From contig LR990053.1 in the NCBI GenBank assembly GCA_905147135.1, positions 13,900,501 to 13,964,500 of the forward strand: DNA of 64,000 nucleotides, read 5' to 3'. The position numbers were made by a program, and so were the translations under genes. Below are positions 52,914 through 63,956 of the stretch, one piece after another. The DNA comes from Blastobasis lacticolella. Taxonomy: Eukaryota > Arthropoda > Insecta > Lepidoptera > Blastobasidae. Numbering within the stretch: position 1 is the first letter of the stretch; every line of letters starts with the position of its first letter. The notes under the pieces are model-generated. The model saw only the letters and a list, made by a program, of their open reading frames with translations. It had not been told where the DNA came from and made no database searches.

Positions 52914-55204
52914 AATGATATTAGGAGGCTTCCCAAGTGACGAGTTGAAGTTCTATTAACATCAAAGTACTAAACGGTAACCCACCCAGTTCCCTGACAT
53001 TGCGAGCAACTTTAACCTTGATTATTGGACTCGCAAGCACGCTGTCACTAGACCAGTGCCGCTTATAAATAAATGCAATAAAAGTGATAATAAATTACAC
53101 ACTAATAAGATTTCATTCGATTAATATAGCTAGATTATACATGTGGAGTGAGAATACAAGTCATATAAATTGCTCCACATTAATTAATATCAAGGACATA
53201 CCTATGCATGCATTCATTCACTGGGACGCAGCCCGCAGGCCATATAATGTCTACGCCCACGACAATGCAAATCAGGAAGTTGACAGAAGAAAGGATAAAG
53301 AAACAAACGACTAACAGTAACTGAGACAACAATCATGAATATTAAATTAGAGTACAGAGGAAAATTCCTCAACAATTCCGCAGCAGTCCGACGTGACGAT
53401 CAAAATCCATTCATAAATTATCTTAAAACAATTTGCGTATATTTCGTGTCAATAAACATTATTTATTAGTCGTTACGGTATTTTCCAGCGCCAAAAATAG
53501 AAACAGTGGCACATGACTCGATAATCAATTGATCCATTAAAAATATCTGACACAAAACACTTCGGAGTCAGTTGACAAATGTCTCCAATTAAAACCCAAT
53601 GAAATTGAATCGTTAAATAGAGTAATTAATATTACTAACAATTTTTCACAACACACCATTTGATTTATTTCCGCCTCCGGTGGTCCGCGGAGATTAATAT
53701 TTGTTAATAAATTATTACTTCTGCTCTGTTATTTGAGTGGAACTAGTTTTTCTTTTAATAATAACGAAGTTCCCAGGCAGCTGCATGATTACTTTCTTTT
53801 TCCTGTTTGTTCATGAACCCAATTAGTGGCCACTGATTATAAAGATTATAAAGGAGTAAGACTTTTGCGCAATATTGAAATTATGACTGAGGATAGGAAA
53901 AATTATTTAAATTCTATTGGTAATACTAATATTAGATTCACGTTTGTTAATTTATTTTCTTTTCTTACCAGCTTCTGTTTTATTTATACAGAATCACAAT
54001 TAATTGAAAGTTTCCTTATTGAATGCACTTTTAATATGACGTAGTTAAACCACATGTAATAATCACGCAAATCCGTATAACACCAGGCCAAAAGTATCTG
54101 TCAAAGTACAAGCCAATAATTTCACTAACCTAACCTAACCACTGCCATGAGTTACAGATAATAATCATTGGACAAACAAACGTTAAAGCCCAGTATAAAT
54201 CAGTATTAATATTGAGTTATGTTTATTTACGGACATGTTTGCTTGCACAAGTCTACAATGTCTTTCATCATTGTAGTTTGGATAAAGCTGCTTTTCATGC
54301 GACAAACAATACTTGTCTGTGACTGTCTAGCATGCATCGGGAATTGCTGAGAGCAAACTCAGTGTAAGATGTTGTTGGAAGTATTTCCTGCTGGACGTTG
54401 TGATAAGGAAGTTACTAGTTCCTATTTGGGATACTCGCAGCGACATTTCGTTTATGGCCTGATTACTTTTCTGCAGCAATCGTTTGTGTAACGAAATCTA
54501 TTTTCGGTATAATTATTAGTTATTTAAATTAGATGTGATGTTGGCATAGCATACATACCGATATACCAAAACCAGAAAGAATTTTGAAACTTGATTATTG
54601 CAATATAGGGCCTTAATTAGGTAGCACGAGTAAGCACTATGAAAAAATTGTGGGAAAGAATCAATTGCATTATTTAGGGGTTACACAAAATTACAGCAGG
54701 CCCCACAACCAATGCTTGACTTTATCTTCCTCCACATTAGTGAAGGGTTTTGCTAGAATCTCTAAGAACAAATATATGTCTGATCCAGTATATAATACTC
54801 ATATCAACGTAGAATTAAATCGAGGGAAACCCATGATCATCCAATTTTCATGGTCTAAAGTGTCGTCATGAGTGGTTAGCGGTGCGACACTTCGCTCTAA
54901 TATTTTGTGTAAATTGTGTGACACACAAACATACACATTGTTTACATTTAGCGTGGGAATAAGACACAAAGGTAAGTGTAACGTCCATTGCGATTTCAGT
55001 TTTGCGATTGGGCGAATTGTTTCGGAAAATATCATAATTGTGATACTTATTAGGCATTATTAACATATTCGCTGATTATAATTACTGTTTACTGTAATGG
55101 ATAGATTTCGTTTCTGCAAATATATGAGAATGTGGAAATGTTGGAGTTTTTGTATCTGGCTAAATAGTTACACCAACTATTTATGAGAAGTCTATAGTAA
55201 AAGT
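52914..55204. other. Low-repeat stretch, no gene assigned
   Basis: The 53390-53760 part is AT-rich and matches nothing else in the window; it might hold non-coding regulatory sequence, but no motif arrangement is decisive. Open frames are short and unrecognised. Confidence 0.35.
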
Positions 55205-55325
55205 AATATTGACTAGTCGGTTGATGATCATCATGACCATCGTCCGAGTTGACAATCCAGGCTTCTACCAAGGTCCGCTTCATTCTCCTCCACTTCGGCC
55301 TTTCTTGCTTCCCCGATGTCAATCA
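55205..55325 (-). mobile_element. RTE-like (type 2) C-terminus with the Trp codon intact
   Basis: Minus strand reads ERPKWRRMKRTLVEAWIVNS then DDGHDDHQP. It aligns with 'DRAK*RRMSRKADP...DDDD' of the copies at 33.5 and 62.7 kb; here the codon is TGG (plus strand 55290-55292) where they have TGA. Confidence 0.55.
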
Positions 55326-55964
55326 CTTCATGATATTGGCAAGTTTAGCTGTGGACTATTGGTAACAACTCGACAATCATCACTGTACGGCGGATCCACA
55401 TCCGGGCCATTCCCTTACCATAAGAGCTTGCTCGTATTGCCTGCATTAGATCTGTAACTAAACTGTTCCTACTACATACCAAAGCTCCACAACGAAAAAT
55501 TTCTATGAAGCGCTCAGAAACTTGACCTCACTTCCTACTGGTTTGTACAAGGAATGGTCGTAAAAATTCGGATCATCGTCGAAAAAACATGAGACAATAG
55601 TTCGTGGAATTCTCCAAGGGCGGTCGGGGATCACACATATGCACCAATTAGCGCACGCGTGGTAAGTATAGCTCGTTTTTGTCCAAGGGGCTGCAGGGCA
55701 GTCGTAAAGTTGTTCGGCAGGGATGTTTGTTACGGTTTATAAGTGAATCAATTGAGAATCTCCGCCGAGACTAAGCTGGAATTCATTCTGGATAAGAAAA
55801 GGTATGATTCAATGTTTGGCTACAAACCTTTCCCGTATGTGCTGGTTTCAGTGCAATATCGCCCTATCTGCATTATTGAATTCATTCGCATTCTCTTTGA
55901 CATCTATAGTAGATGATCTAAACAGCATACTCGAATAAATATGTGCAAAATTTTGCAAAGGTGT

Positions 55965-56110
55965 TTGTTACTTCTTCACGCAAAAACTTCTGAACGGATT
56001 TTTATGAATTTTGGGCAGTAATGTAGCTTACAGCCCAGAATAGCCCATAGGCAACAGTTATCTAGAAATTCAATGTTGTTCCTACGGGGACGGGTTTAGA
56101 ACACAATATA
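55965..56110 (+). mobile_element. Dispersed repeat of the 'aaacttctgaacggatttttatgaa' type
   Basis: 'aaaacttctgaacggatttttatgaattttgggcag', 'agcttacagcccagaatagcccataggcaac', 'atgttgttcctacggggacggg'. Confidence 0.55.
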
Positions 56111-57074
56111 GCCTAAATTTACGCATAATTCATATAAAAATTTTAAATTCCACAAAGTATTTAACATATTCAATGAAATAGGTCAGTGTAACACACTTTC
56201 CATTGTCAACAAGCGGGGAACAAGCGACATTTCGCTAGAGGTACATTGCAAAGTCGATATCGGCCACAATATCGATATGTCGCAACTAAATGTGTAGCTG
56301 CCTTGTTATCGATTTATCGATAACCTCTTGCGCATTGCTTCCGTGATGACTGAAATTGCTAGGCTACGGGAAAGTAATTGTTATATGCCGACAGACAGAC
56401 CAATTTAGTCTCTAAATATTAGTGTAATTACTGCTGTCTAAAGACAATGGTTTTGCGCAGGTTATATTGCTACTGAATCATTTCAACGACGCAGCTATAA
56501 GGAAGCCATTGGCAATCTCGCTCTATGAAATACGGCCAAATGCGTTTAAGAAACTGATTAGATTATACTAACAATATTACATTATTGCCTACATCGGCTT
56601 ATACTGCTGAGGCTGAGAACATTCGCTGAGGACGCTCCACCAAATGAAGTAATAAGAATATCATAATGCCTCAAACCGGTACACAACATTGTCGTTCGCA
56701 GAAAACATAGCAAAGTTGCCGGATTGACAAATTTCTTGTAGGACAAATTACACTCTGACAAAAGAGACTCAGGCCCTGATCCAGCAGTAGATCGGAATAT
56801 GTTACTGCTGATCATGTTGATGATTCAATCTATTTCTTGACATCGTTATCATGAGCCAGAAGACGTCTAGTGATGTATTCCATGTCGATCAGTTATAAAT
56901 TAAAATAATGGCATTTCATTTGTCAAGTATAAATTAGATTTATTTTACAATATTTATACATTTTTTCAAAATTATGACCATTTCTTCAACAATTAAATGG
57001 ACAGCTCACCTAATTTGATAAGCCAAATATGAATCTGTACATGATCTTACTAACAACATAAATGTGAAAGCTTG

Positions 57075-57250
57075 TAAGGATGTAAATTTGGCTGTTTGGT
57101 ACTGCTTCACGTAATTTATTTTGATGAATTATGGCAGCAATATATCTTATAGCCCAGAATAGCACATACCAATTCAATGTGGTTGCCAGAGGGAACGGGT
57201 CTTGAACGTTAAAACCAAATTTTACGCCACCAAAGTCGCGGACAAAAGCA
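57075..57250 (+). mobile_element. Dispersed repeat, diverged relative of 55965-56110
   Basis: 'atggcagcaatatatcttatagcccagaatagcacata', 'caatgtggttgccagagggaacggg', and near the end 'aaagcagctagt', which keeps a CTAG-like terminus. Confidence 0.55.
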
Positions 57251-57747
57251 GCTAGTCTAATACAATCTTCAAAACCTACATCGCACTAAGAAGGGCAACG
57301 TTTTAGCATTATTCTCATAAACAAGGCGTCGAAGAAGTCTTAAAACAAATATTTTGTGTTTATTTTTAGCTTCGGTTCTGGCGCCAATGGTAAAAGCTTT
57401 GATTGCTATCATTTCACAATAAAACTGTTTAGCATCGCAATACAAAAGAAAGCGTTTACAACATCCATGTGCAAGTGAAGTTACAGCCAAGCGCATACAG
57501 CTATTTGGTCTTCAGATTTCTTTGTAAAATGTATAAATGCAAAATTAAATTATGTTTAAGCTGCGGTTTAGCTAAACACCTAAAAACCTGGAGAAAAACG
57601 TTAGCTTTGTCGTTCGCAATATATCTTTAAAATAAACTTTCTAATAATTAATAATAAAATGCTTATATCTAGTTAGGTGCATCCATTTCCTATAGATACC
57701 TCGGCCAAAATTCTAACTTTAGACAAAAAAAGTTCGGAATAAAAAAG

Positions 57748-57755
57748 TATAAAAG
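57748..57755 (+). promoter_or_regulatory. TATA-box match upstream of a small ORF
   Basis: TATAAAAG, a strong match to the eukaryotic TATA consensus, 31 bp before the ATG at 57786. In AT-rich DNA such matches occur by chance. Confidence 0.25.
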
Positions 57756-57785
57756 CTTTTTGCGCCGACTGTACGCGTAGAAAGC

Positions 57786-58043
57786 ATGTGTAAACATAAC
57801 AATAATTTTCCCATAAGGGACGTCCGAGATTTATATTGGGCAAGCATTTATCATACTCGCGGCGACGTATCCAATGCGTGTATACAAACACTTAATGAGG
57901 CGAAAACTCAAAGAAAACAAGCTATGAACGACGCCCACGTAAATTCCACCGAACTTACACCGCCAATATGTGTTGACCTTTCAAACTTTAAGTTCGTTAT
58001 AAGATATGAGGTCTCGTTTAGTTGGTCATTTTATTTTCTGTGA
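57786..58043 (+). CDS. Candidate small ORF of 85 codons, unrecognised
   Basis: ATG at 57786, stop at 58041-58043. AATAAA follows at 58061-58066 and TATAAAAG precedes at 57748-57755. The product has no recognised domain, signal peptide or membrane segment; its centre is rich in polar and charged residues (TLNEAKTQRKQ), the C-terminus is aromatic. The DNA is less AT-biased than its surroundings and no other copy was noticed in the window. The inferred leader would be only a few bases long, which argues against a normal gene. Chance is a reasonable alternative. Confidence 0.2.
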   Translation: MCKHNNNFPIRDVRDLYWASIYHTRGDVSNACIQTLNEAKTQRKQAMNDAHVNSTELTPPICVDLSNFKFVIRYEVSFSWSFYFL

Positions 58044-58060
58044 ACACATTGAAAACTGTC

Positions 58061-58066
58061 AATAAA
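58061..58066 (+). terminator. AATAAA polyadenylation-signal match
   Basis: 18 bases after the stop of the small ORF at 57786-58043. Common motif in AT-rich DNA. Confidence 0.2.
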
Positions 58067-59078
58067 AGGCAATATTAGTATTGTATTACGTTATGTTAGA
58101 TAATACGTGTTGATCATTAGCAATAAAGGATGTGATGATGTTAAAATTCCAGCACACAAATATATAATAAGCAGAAATATAAATAATAGGTAGCTCTTTG
58201 TTAACATTTAAAATGCCTGTGTAAATCTGTGATTACTAAAATATTTTGATCGATTTGTACCTACGTCAAGTTTTACAAAGAATGAAAAGAGAGTGCTAAG
58301 AGATACACATCAAAAGGAAGCTAACATTCCAACCTTTGACAACTCCTCAAATACTATTCGAAGACATAAATTGAAGCCCTCACAGGTAATAGGACCTGCT
58401 ATAAGAATTGTGAATTTCTCTGGTCAAAGGTATGTAGCCCCGTTTGTCGAATGCCATACTCATGACGAGACCGTCACCGTTCTATACAATGACACTTTCG
58501 CTACATTCTCACAGTCGAGTTTACCTACCTGTCGTCAAGAGCTTGTCTCAAGGACTCGATCTGGCGCCAGCGTACCTCTAAGATTACATTACTTGATAGA
58601 CTGAGTCTTTTTCCTCTATTGCGTTACTCAAATATGTAGTTACTGCAAAATAAACGACGGGAAATTCTTCGTGATTTGTGAGGATCGGTTTCTCAGAGCT
58701 AATGTAATTACATATTATGACGTAAGTAAAAATTATAGATAAAATACATACAATATGTGGGTTGTACACGGCTATAAACATTAAACATCCCACACTTGAA
58801 ATAGTCATACATACAACACAAATGGTATGCACCAAGCCCGAATGTGACCTTGAACTTGAAAGCATCATACATTTTGCATATTCACACACACAACACCTTT
58901 ACCATGTTAGCAAATAGTTTGTATTTTAAATTTTGCTTGCTGGTGACGAGAGAAATGTTAAGTTAGTTACACATTCATTAACATAACAAATGAAAAAGTG
59001 CCTTTACAAATATCTCAAAGAATGTGGTTTTAAGATAAAATGCTTTTCTCTAATCTGTTTTATTTATTTATTCAGTGC
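58067..59078. other. No gene assigned; one 103-codon frame
   Basis: An open frame at 58293-58604 starts with GTG, shows no recognised domain, and contains two internal splice-donor-like sites (CAG|GTAATA and AAG|GTATGT). It was not called as a gene. Confidence 0.3.
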
Positions 59079-59091
59079 ATATTTCAGAATT
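59079..59091. repeat. Target-site duplication, left copy of SINE-A
   Basis: ATATTTCAGAATT corresponds to ATATTTCAGTATT at 59363-59375 (one mismatch). Confidence 0.8.
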
Positions 59092-59362
59092 GGCCGTGTG
59101 GTGTCCGGCAGAGTAGAATAGCACCAACCCCTTACACTCATGGGTGTCGTACAAGGCGACTAATGTTTTCGAGGCAAAAGATCAAAAGTCTCCGTAGTCT
59201 GGAAAATGGGCAGCAGCATTTTCCATTTTTATATTTAAACACTGCGATCTCCAACCCGCCTGCCAAGCGTGGAGATTATGGCAATAACCTCCCCTTTCGC
59301 GGAAGAGGCCCAAGTCCTGCAGTGGACTGTTACGGGCTGTGATGATGATGATGATGATGATG
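59092..59362 (+). mobile_element. SINE-A, full length with TSD and (GAT)n tail
   Basis: Start 'ggccgtgtggtgtccggcagagtag', then 'gtgtcgtacaaggcgactaatg', 'gggcagcagcattttcc', 'acactgcgatctccaacccgcc', 'ggagattatggcaataacc', 'cctgcagtggactg' and a GAT run at 59341-59362. Bounded by the near-perfect duplication 59079-59091 / 59363-59375. It is the most intact tail of the family in this window. Confidence 0.9.
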
Positions 59363-59375
59363 ATATTTCAGTATT

Positions 59376-59870
59376 AAATACTATAACGTATAGGTACAAA
59401 AAATACATAATAAACTTATTAAGAAAAAAAATTACAACACATGAACAATTACATAACTGAATGATTAATTAGAAAAACTTATAAGTAGTGACATTTGTAC
59501 TGAACAGAGACGACATAAATTAATAGCTTTTTAAAAGTCACCGTTTAAAGTCACACTCGGACCTGTTACTTAGTTACAAAGAATGAACGCGTTTCACACC
59601 CAAAGTGATCAGTCAATTGCTGTCAAAGCAAAAGATAAAACACCATTTAATTTGAGAACCACTTTACGTTTGCCGTTCTCAGAAAAAAACATTCAACGCC
59701 AACTCTTTGATGTGATTTAAGAAGCTGTCAGTGCAGGCGGCAAAGTTAATTTGGCAAAAATAAGTGATGCACATTGTGAAGAAATGAGGGCACGTCACTC
59801 CTCCTCAAGTGGCAAATATTGTGATTCGCCGCATAGACTCCACACGACCGTAGACACTTAGGATGTCGCC
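59376..59870. other. No gene seen
   Basis: Unclassified AT-rich sequence with short frames only. Confidence 0.4.
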
Positions 59871-59933
59871 AACTATTACATTGTTTATTGTTTATTTATT
59901 TTTAATAAATAAACAATTAACAATGTAATAGTT
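59871..59933. repeat. 30-bp hairpin with a 3-base loop
   Basis: Arms 59871-59900 and 59904-59933 are complementary with a single mismatch, around TTT. The stem includes ACTATTACATTGTT. Confidence 0.95.
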
Positions 59934-60724
59934 TAGATAACACGAGTGGTAGGTAAAGGTAAAGCCAAGTTCAGATAGTAACAGAACTACAGTTGAAAAT
60001 ATTTCTCAAAGTGATGACACCTTTGCAAGGTTTCACTTAAGTGTGAACAATGAGGCAGTCATTCGTTTGTCGCTGTCAGGAACGCAAAAGAGTGTCATGT
60101 TACTGTCGAAAACGTCCCTCAAATACTGAACCGAGACGACGGTTTGTCCAATTTGCAAGATTTTTTCTTCTCCTTTTTTATGCCGTCCACGCCTTCGAGG
60201 CACTCGAGGTATCGTAAATGCATCTGGCGAGAGGGATATATTTGTTGTCACCGTTGAAGTTGTAAAAGACAAAAAATTAACTAGTCATTTCCAGTTTAAT
60301 ACGATGGCGCCAGACACGGTTGAAAAGGGATCCTCAAAAGCGCAGTAACCTACCGTGCGGTTACGTAACTTCCCCGAAATCGTTGACGAGACTATAGATT
60401 TGAACGAAGCATTTAGAAACATTACACCGAGGCATTTTAAGTTCTCAAACAGTTGTAGATATAGAAAGGTTGCCGCACCTGACCAAAATATCTATGTAGA
60501 TAACAATAATTGTGTCACATTGTAAATAAAACGTAATGAGGCGAAGGTAGATAATGCATACAGAATAAAGCTGACAAGCAGGAATGGGGTTAAACGCTGG
60601 TTTTAAGAACAAAGACCATTACCTTTTGTATGATATTGTTTTTAGAAACTTTCGTTGACGTCATTGGTGGAATAATGTTTAGCTGGGCGTTAATGATATG
60701 TTAGTATATTATTCTTAATTACAT
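59934..60724. other. No gene seen
   Basis: A 79-codon minus-strand frame at 60033-60272 has a short basic run (RRRGRHKKG) but no recognised domain. Not called. Confidence 0.35.
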
Positions 60725-60900
60725 GTTATGAAACAAAGTCCTACGCCGCGTCTGTCTCTCTGTCATTTTGCGATAAACACAAAAACTACTGAACGGATTT
60801 CATGCGATTTTCACCAATAGATAGAGACATTTATAAGGAAGGTTTCGGTGTATAATTTATTCAGGTTGCTACTCGTGCGAAGCAAGGGCGGGTCGCTAGT
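60725..60900 (+). mobile_element. CTAG-ending Helitron-like element
   Basis: 'aaacaaagtcctacgccgcgtctgtctctctgtc', 'gcgataaacacaaaaactactgaacggatttcatgcgattttcac', 'tcgtgcgaagcaagggcgggtcgctagt'. The terminus CTAGT at 60896-60900 and the GC-rich segment before it are typical of the family; no TSD seen. Confidence 0.65.
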
Positions 60901-61504
60901 TATTTCATAAGAAAAACGTAATTGGAGTAGGTAGTTTTTTTCTTTAAATCTGTCGTTGATATAAGGATTAATCACGTCAGCGCTCTTTCTATGACTTGAT
61001 TGCTGTTAGGACTGTGTATCTGTAATACTCTACGCCATCGCAAGCGTACACGCCATACTCGTACATGTATATCGGTCAGCAGGCATACCTCGATCCTCAG
61101 TTGCGGTTGCACTACAAAACCCACGATCCATTGTTACCTCAGTTCTTGCAATTTCTATGGAAACAATAACAATAACAACACCCACTTCCGAGAAAAAGCG
61201 TCGTTTGTTATGTCTCCTACTTTGTTGTTAGGTTATTTTATTTAGCAAAAATGTAAGTGATCGATACGTCACGCTTTAGGCCCGCTTGTTGGCGGTTCTA
61301 TTGGAAAATAAATGAAAGTGATGCCGCCCTTATTTTGGGTGTATGAGAGGCGAGACTTCTTTTCATATGAAACAGTTCCCGTAACTACTTAACGCCTCAA
61401 ACACTCGTAAATCTTTCGTAGTTTTTTTAATAATTCGGTTTACATTGTTTTACCGCTTAGGTATCCTAGGCAGATATTTCGACGCACTCGTAATAAAATC
61501 ACTA

Positions 61505-61739
61505 CTACATTTTATAAAACAGAGTCCCACGCGGCATCTGTCTGTTCGCGATAAACTCGAAAAGTACTGAACGGATTTTCATGCGGTTTTCACCAATAGA
61601 CAGTGTGGTTTTTTTAATGCTACTCTGAGCAGACAAATGAGCAGACAGAGCTGTCGGACACCTCACTCTTGACAGAGTCCTACCACCTGATAATGTGATT
61701 CATAAGAAAGGTTAACCCGTGCGAAGCCGGTTCGCTAGT
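61505..61739 (+). mobile_element. CTAG-ending Helitron-like element with an internal insert
   Basis: 'aaacagagtcccacgcggcatctgtctg', 'gcgataaactcgaaaagtactgaacggattttcatgcggttttcac', and the end 'gtgcgaagccggttcgctagt'. About 75 bp (61619-61693) of the 'gcagacagagct...gacagagtcctaccacctgataa' repeat interrupts it. Confidence 0.7.
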
Positions 61740-61789
61740 ATAGATACTACACAAATGTTAATACAAAAGTGTTATAACTAGTGTCAAAT

Positions 61790-61883
61790 AAGAAGAGACT
61801 TGGCGGGTCACGTGGTTCGACTTGCGCTGTATACGATTACCTGCGCGGAATCCCCTCCACTGCCATTTGACAAGTCTCTTCTT
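61790..61883. repeat. Inverted repeat AAGAAGAGACTTG / CAAGTCTCTTCTT
   Basis: Perfect 13-bp arms at 61790-61802 and 61871-61883. Confidence 0.8.
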
Positions 61884-61895
61884 TCGTGACGCAGG

Positions 61896-61924
61896 TTATA
61901 ATAACCGCGATAGTTTAAAACAAT
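61896..61924. mobile_element. Family D end fragment
   Basis: 'tataataaccgcgatagtttaaaac' matches the outer end of the fold-back element at 16010-16035 and the inverse at 35245-35268. Confidence 0.5.
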
Positions 61925-62649
61925 AGGTATACTAAAATACAGTTTAACTTAGCGCTTTCCCTTTTCAACAGGTTATTTAAGCACCTATAGTTATATACGT
62001 TTTCCTTGTTTGTAAGAATATATTTTAACAAAAGTTTGGAGATCTAATTAATTCGAAAGCATAAGGTAGACCTTAGTAAGCACCTGACTAATTATTTATG
62101 ATTAAAAATATTGAATGTAAGGTTATTTGAGTTTATTGACCTGTCTTTACCGCCTCTTAAAAGGATTTCAATATTAAAAAGGCTCTTATTACTCTAAAAT
62201 TTAAAAAATTTAATACTCGTTCGATGGAAGTGACAGACAAAAGCTTAGTCGATAACAACCGAAACATCTGTGTCAATGACATTGTAATACGAGGTTACCA
62301 TCTCCCATAGTACTAAGCTGTATAGCACATGGTAACCATAACCAGCACAACTACACCATGAGTGTTCTAAGAAAAAATATCTCTAAGCCCATTGAGATAA
62401 TGACATCAGTAAATTGTCACTGGCGTCATTGTATCACCGTGTGTGTTCTAAGTACGACTCACATTATTAATTTGAAAGCAAATTGGGTTTATTCCTTTTT
62501 TTTAAGAAATAAATAATTAGTAGTTTTTGTTCTATGTATTTTTTTATATGTATATTTATCAACATCTTCCAGCCCTCATCCCACTAGAATTACATTAAAA
62601 ACGTTTAGTTCAGAGATACGCCGTTTATAGTGCCCGGCATGCCGGACTC
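61925..62649. other. AT-rich stretch, no gene seen
   Basis: No classified repeat, RNA gene or convincing frame. Confidence 0.4.
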
Positions 62650-62835
62650 CCGGTATCACGATAGAGGCTCCGTGGGCGACCCAAGAAGCGACGGATTGAC
62701 ATCGCTGTATCGGATGCGAGAGCCAACGGCTTACGACGCATGGATGCCGAAGACCGGGCGAAGTGAAGAAGAATGAGTAGGAAAGCGGACCGTGGCACAG
62801 GCCGGGTTAAACGCTGGGACGATGATGATGATGCC
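62650..62835 (+). mobile_element. RTE-like (type 2) C-terminus with in-frame TGA and (GAT)n tail
   Basis: Reads RGRPKKRRIDIAVSDARANG, LRRMDAEDRAK, TGA (62764-62766), RRMSRKADRGTGRVKRW, then DDDD from GAT repeats. RGRPKKRW.D...DD.R..GL...DA.DRA.WRR is the closing segment of RTE/BovB-like ORFs. It preserves more of the protein than the copy at 33.5 kb. Frame before about 62660 is not recognisable. Confidence 0.75.
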
Positions 62836-62944
62836 GCCAGAGTTAAGTGTTGCACTGACACCAACTTCATCCATTTATATGTGTCATAAAATACAACCAA
62901 TATCATAGAGGCAGAACATCTAAAATACTTACATCAAGTACCTC

Positions 62945-63095
62945 CCGCCTGAAAATATAATCTGTTGAGAGTTTTCAACACTGCGTATTTACAACATCTC
63001 TTTTTCAAGGGTGCAGATTATCTGATAATTGCAATGCCCACCTTTAATGTGGAAGAGGCTCAAGTGTAGCAGTGGACTGTATAAGAGCGATATTT
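62945..63095 (+). mobile_element. SINE-A, diverged
   Basis: 'gttttcaacactgcgtatttacaac', 'gataattgcaatgcccacctttaatgtggaagaggctcaagtgtagcagtggactgta'. It retains the order of the family but is the most decayed copy. Confidence 0.55.
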
Positions 63096-63729
63096 TGAGC
63101 GACAGCTACCGTTGCTTTTTATCAAAATTTTGATGTTTTTTACAAAATGGATAAAAAATCTGCTATGGACAAATAGACAAACCAAAATATTTTTTTAGTT
63201 GCTAGAGTACACAACATGTGCACAACTATTAACCCCCACATAGCCCCTAATCCCTAAAGTAGTGTCTAACAGTTGCTTCAGTAATATGACAAACACATGG
63301 GGCAATGAGAAAAATTCTATGTGAAAACAAGAGCTCAATAACAGTTAAATCGTTATCAAAGTTAGGAGAAGGAAGTGACACAAAATTAATATTTTCAATT
63401 TTTATACACACTCTGAACTGATAGATAATTTATTATTATTTGGCGTAATCCCTAAATAGGCTGGCTGTGATATAGTTTATTACAATAGTATGATTAATTA
63501 CGTAACTATGATCATAATTCATATCTTCACTAACGCTAAAAATGTGAATCCCCGGCCTCACGTCTGAGTAATATTATACCTGCATTAAAAAAAGTTCTCC
63601 TGTGACTGAAACAAGTTCAATAAACTTGAATTTATTTTGGCTCTTCATTTCAACAAACTGTCATCGACTCGTCCGATGCGATCATTTGTAAGGTAACAGC
63701 AAACACACACTGCACTTTAAAGCCAGTAG
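63096..63729. other. No gene seen
   Basis: Unclassified AT-rich sequence. Confidence 0.4.
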
Positions 63730-63808
63730 ACGATAGCACAGCACGTGCTATCGTAGCCGACTGTCGATACTTATAACTTCGTAAGTGAAATAAAGTGTAA
63801 GTATCGAC
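63730..63808. repeat. Two adjacent hairpins
   Basis: ACGATAGCAC (63730-63739) / GTGCTATCGT (63745-63754), and GTCGATACTTA (63763-63773) / TAAGTATCGAC (63798-63808), both perfect. Confidence 0.85.
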
Positions 63809-63848
63809 GAGCTGTTAGTTGTAGAACTTTAAGATCTTTGTCTTAGGG

Positions 63849-63949
63849 CGGCTTGCACCAAATTCTTAAACATACATTAATAAAAATACTTCATATCAAA
63901 AAACGTTAAACGTCATTCTTAAACATGTTTTAGAATTTGGTGCAAGCCG
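63849..63949. mobile_element. MITE with 25-bp terminal inverted repeats
   Basis: Left end 63849-63873 (CGGCTTGCACCAAATTCT...) and right end 63925-63949 are inverted complements with one mismatch; the interior is about 50 bp. Target duplication not resolved. Confidence 0.75.
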
Positions 63950-63956
63950 GATTTAA

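Noticed and set aside
58293..58604. 103-codon frame with splice-donor-like sites
   Set aside because: No ATG start, no recognised domain, no matching acceptor; donor-like strings are common.
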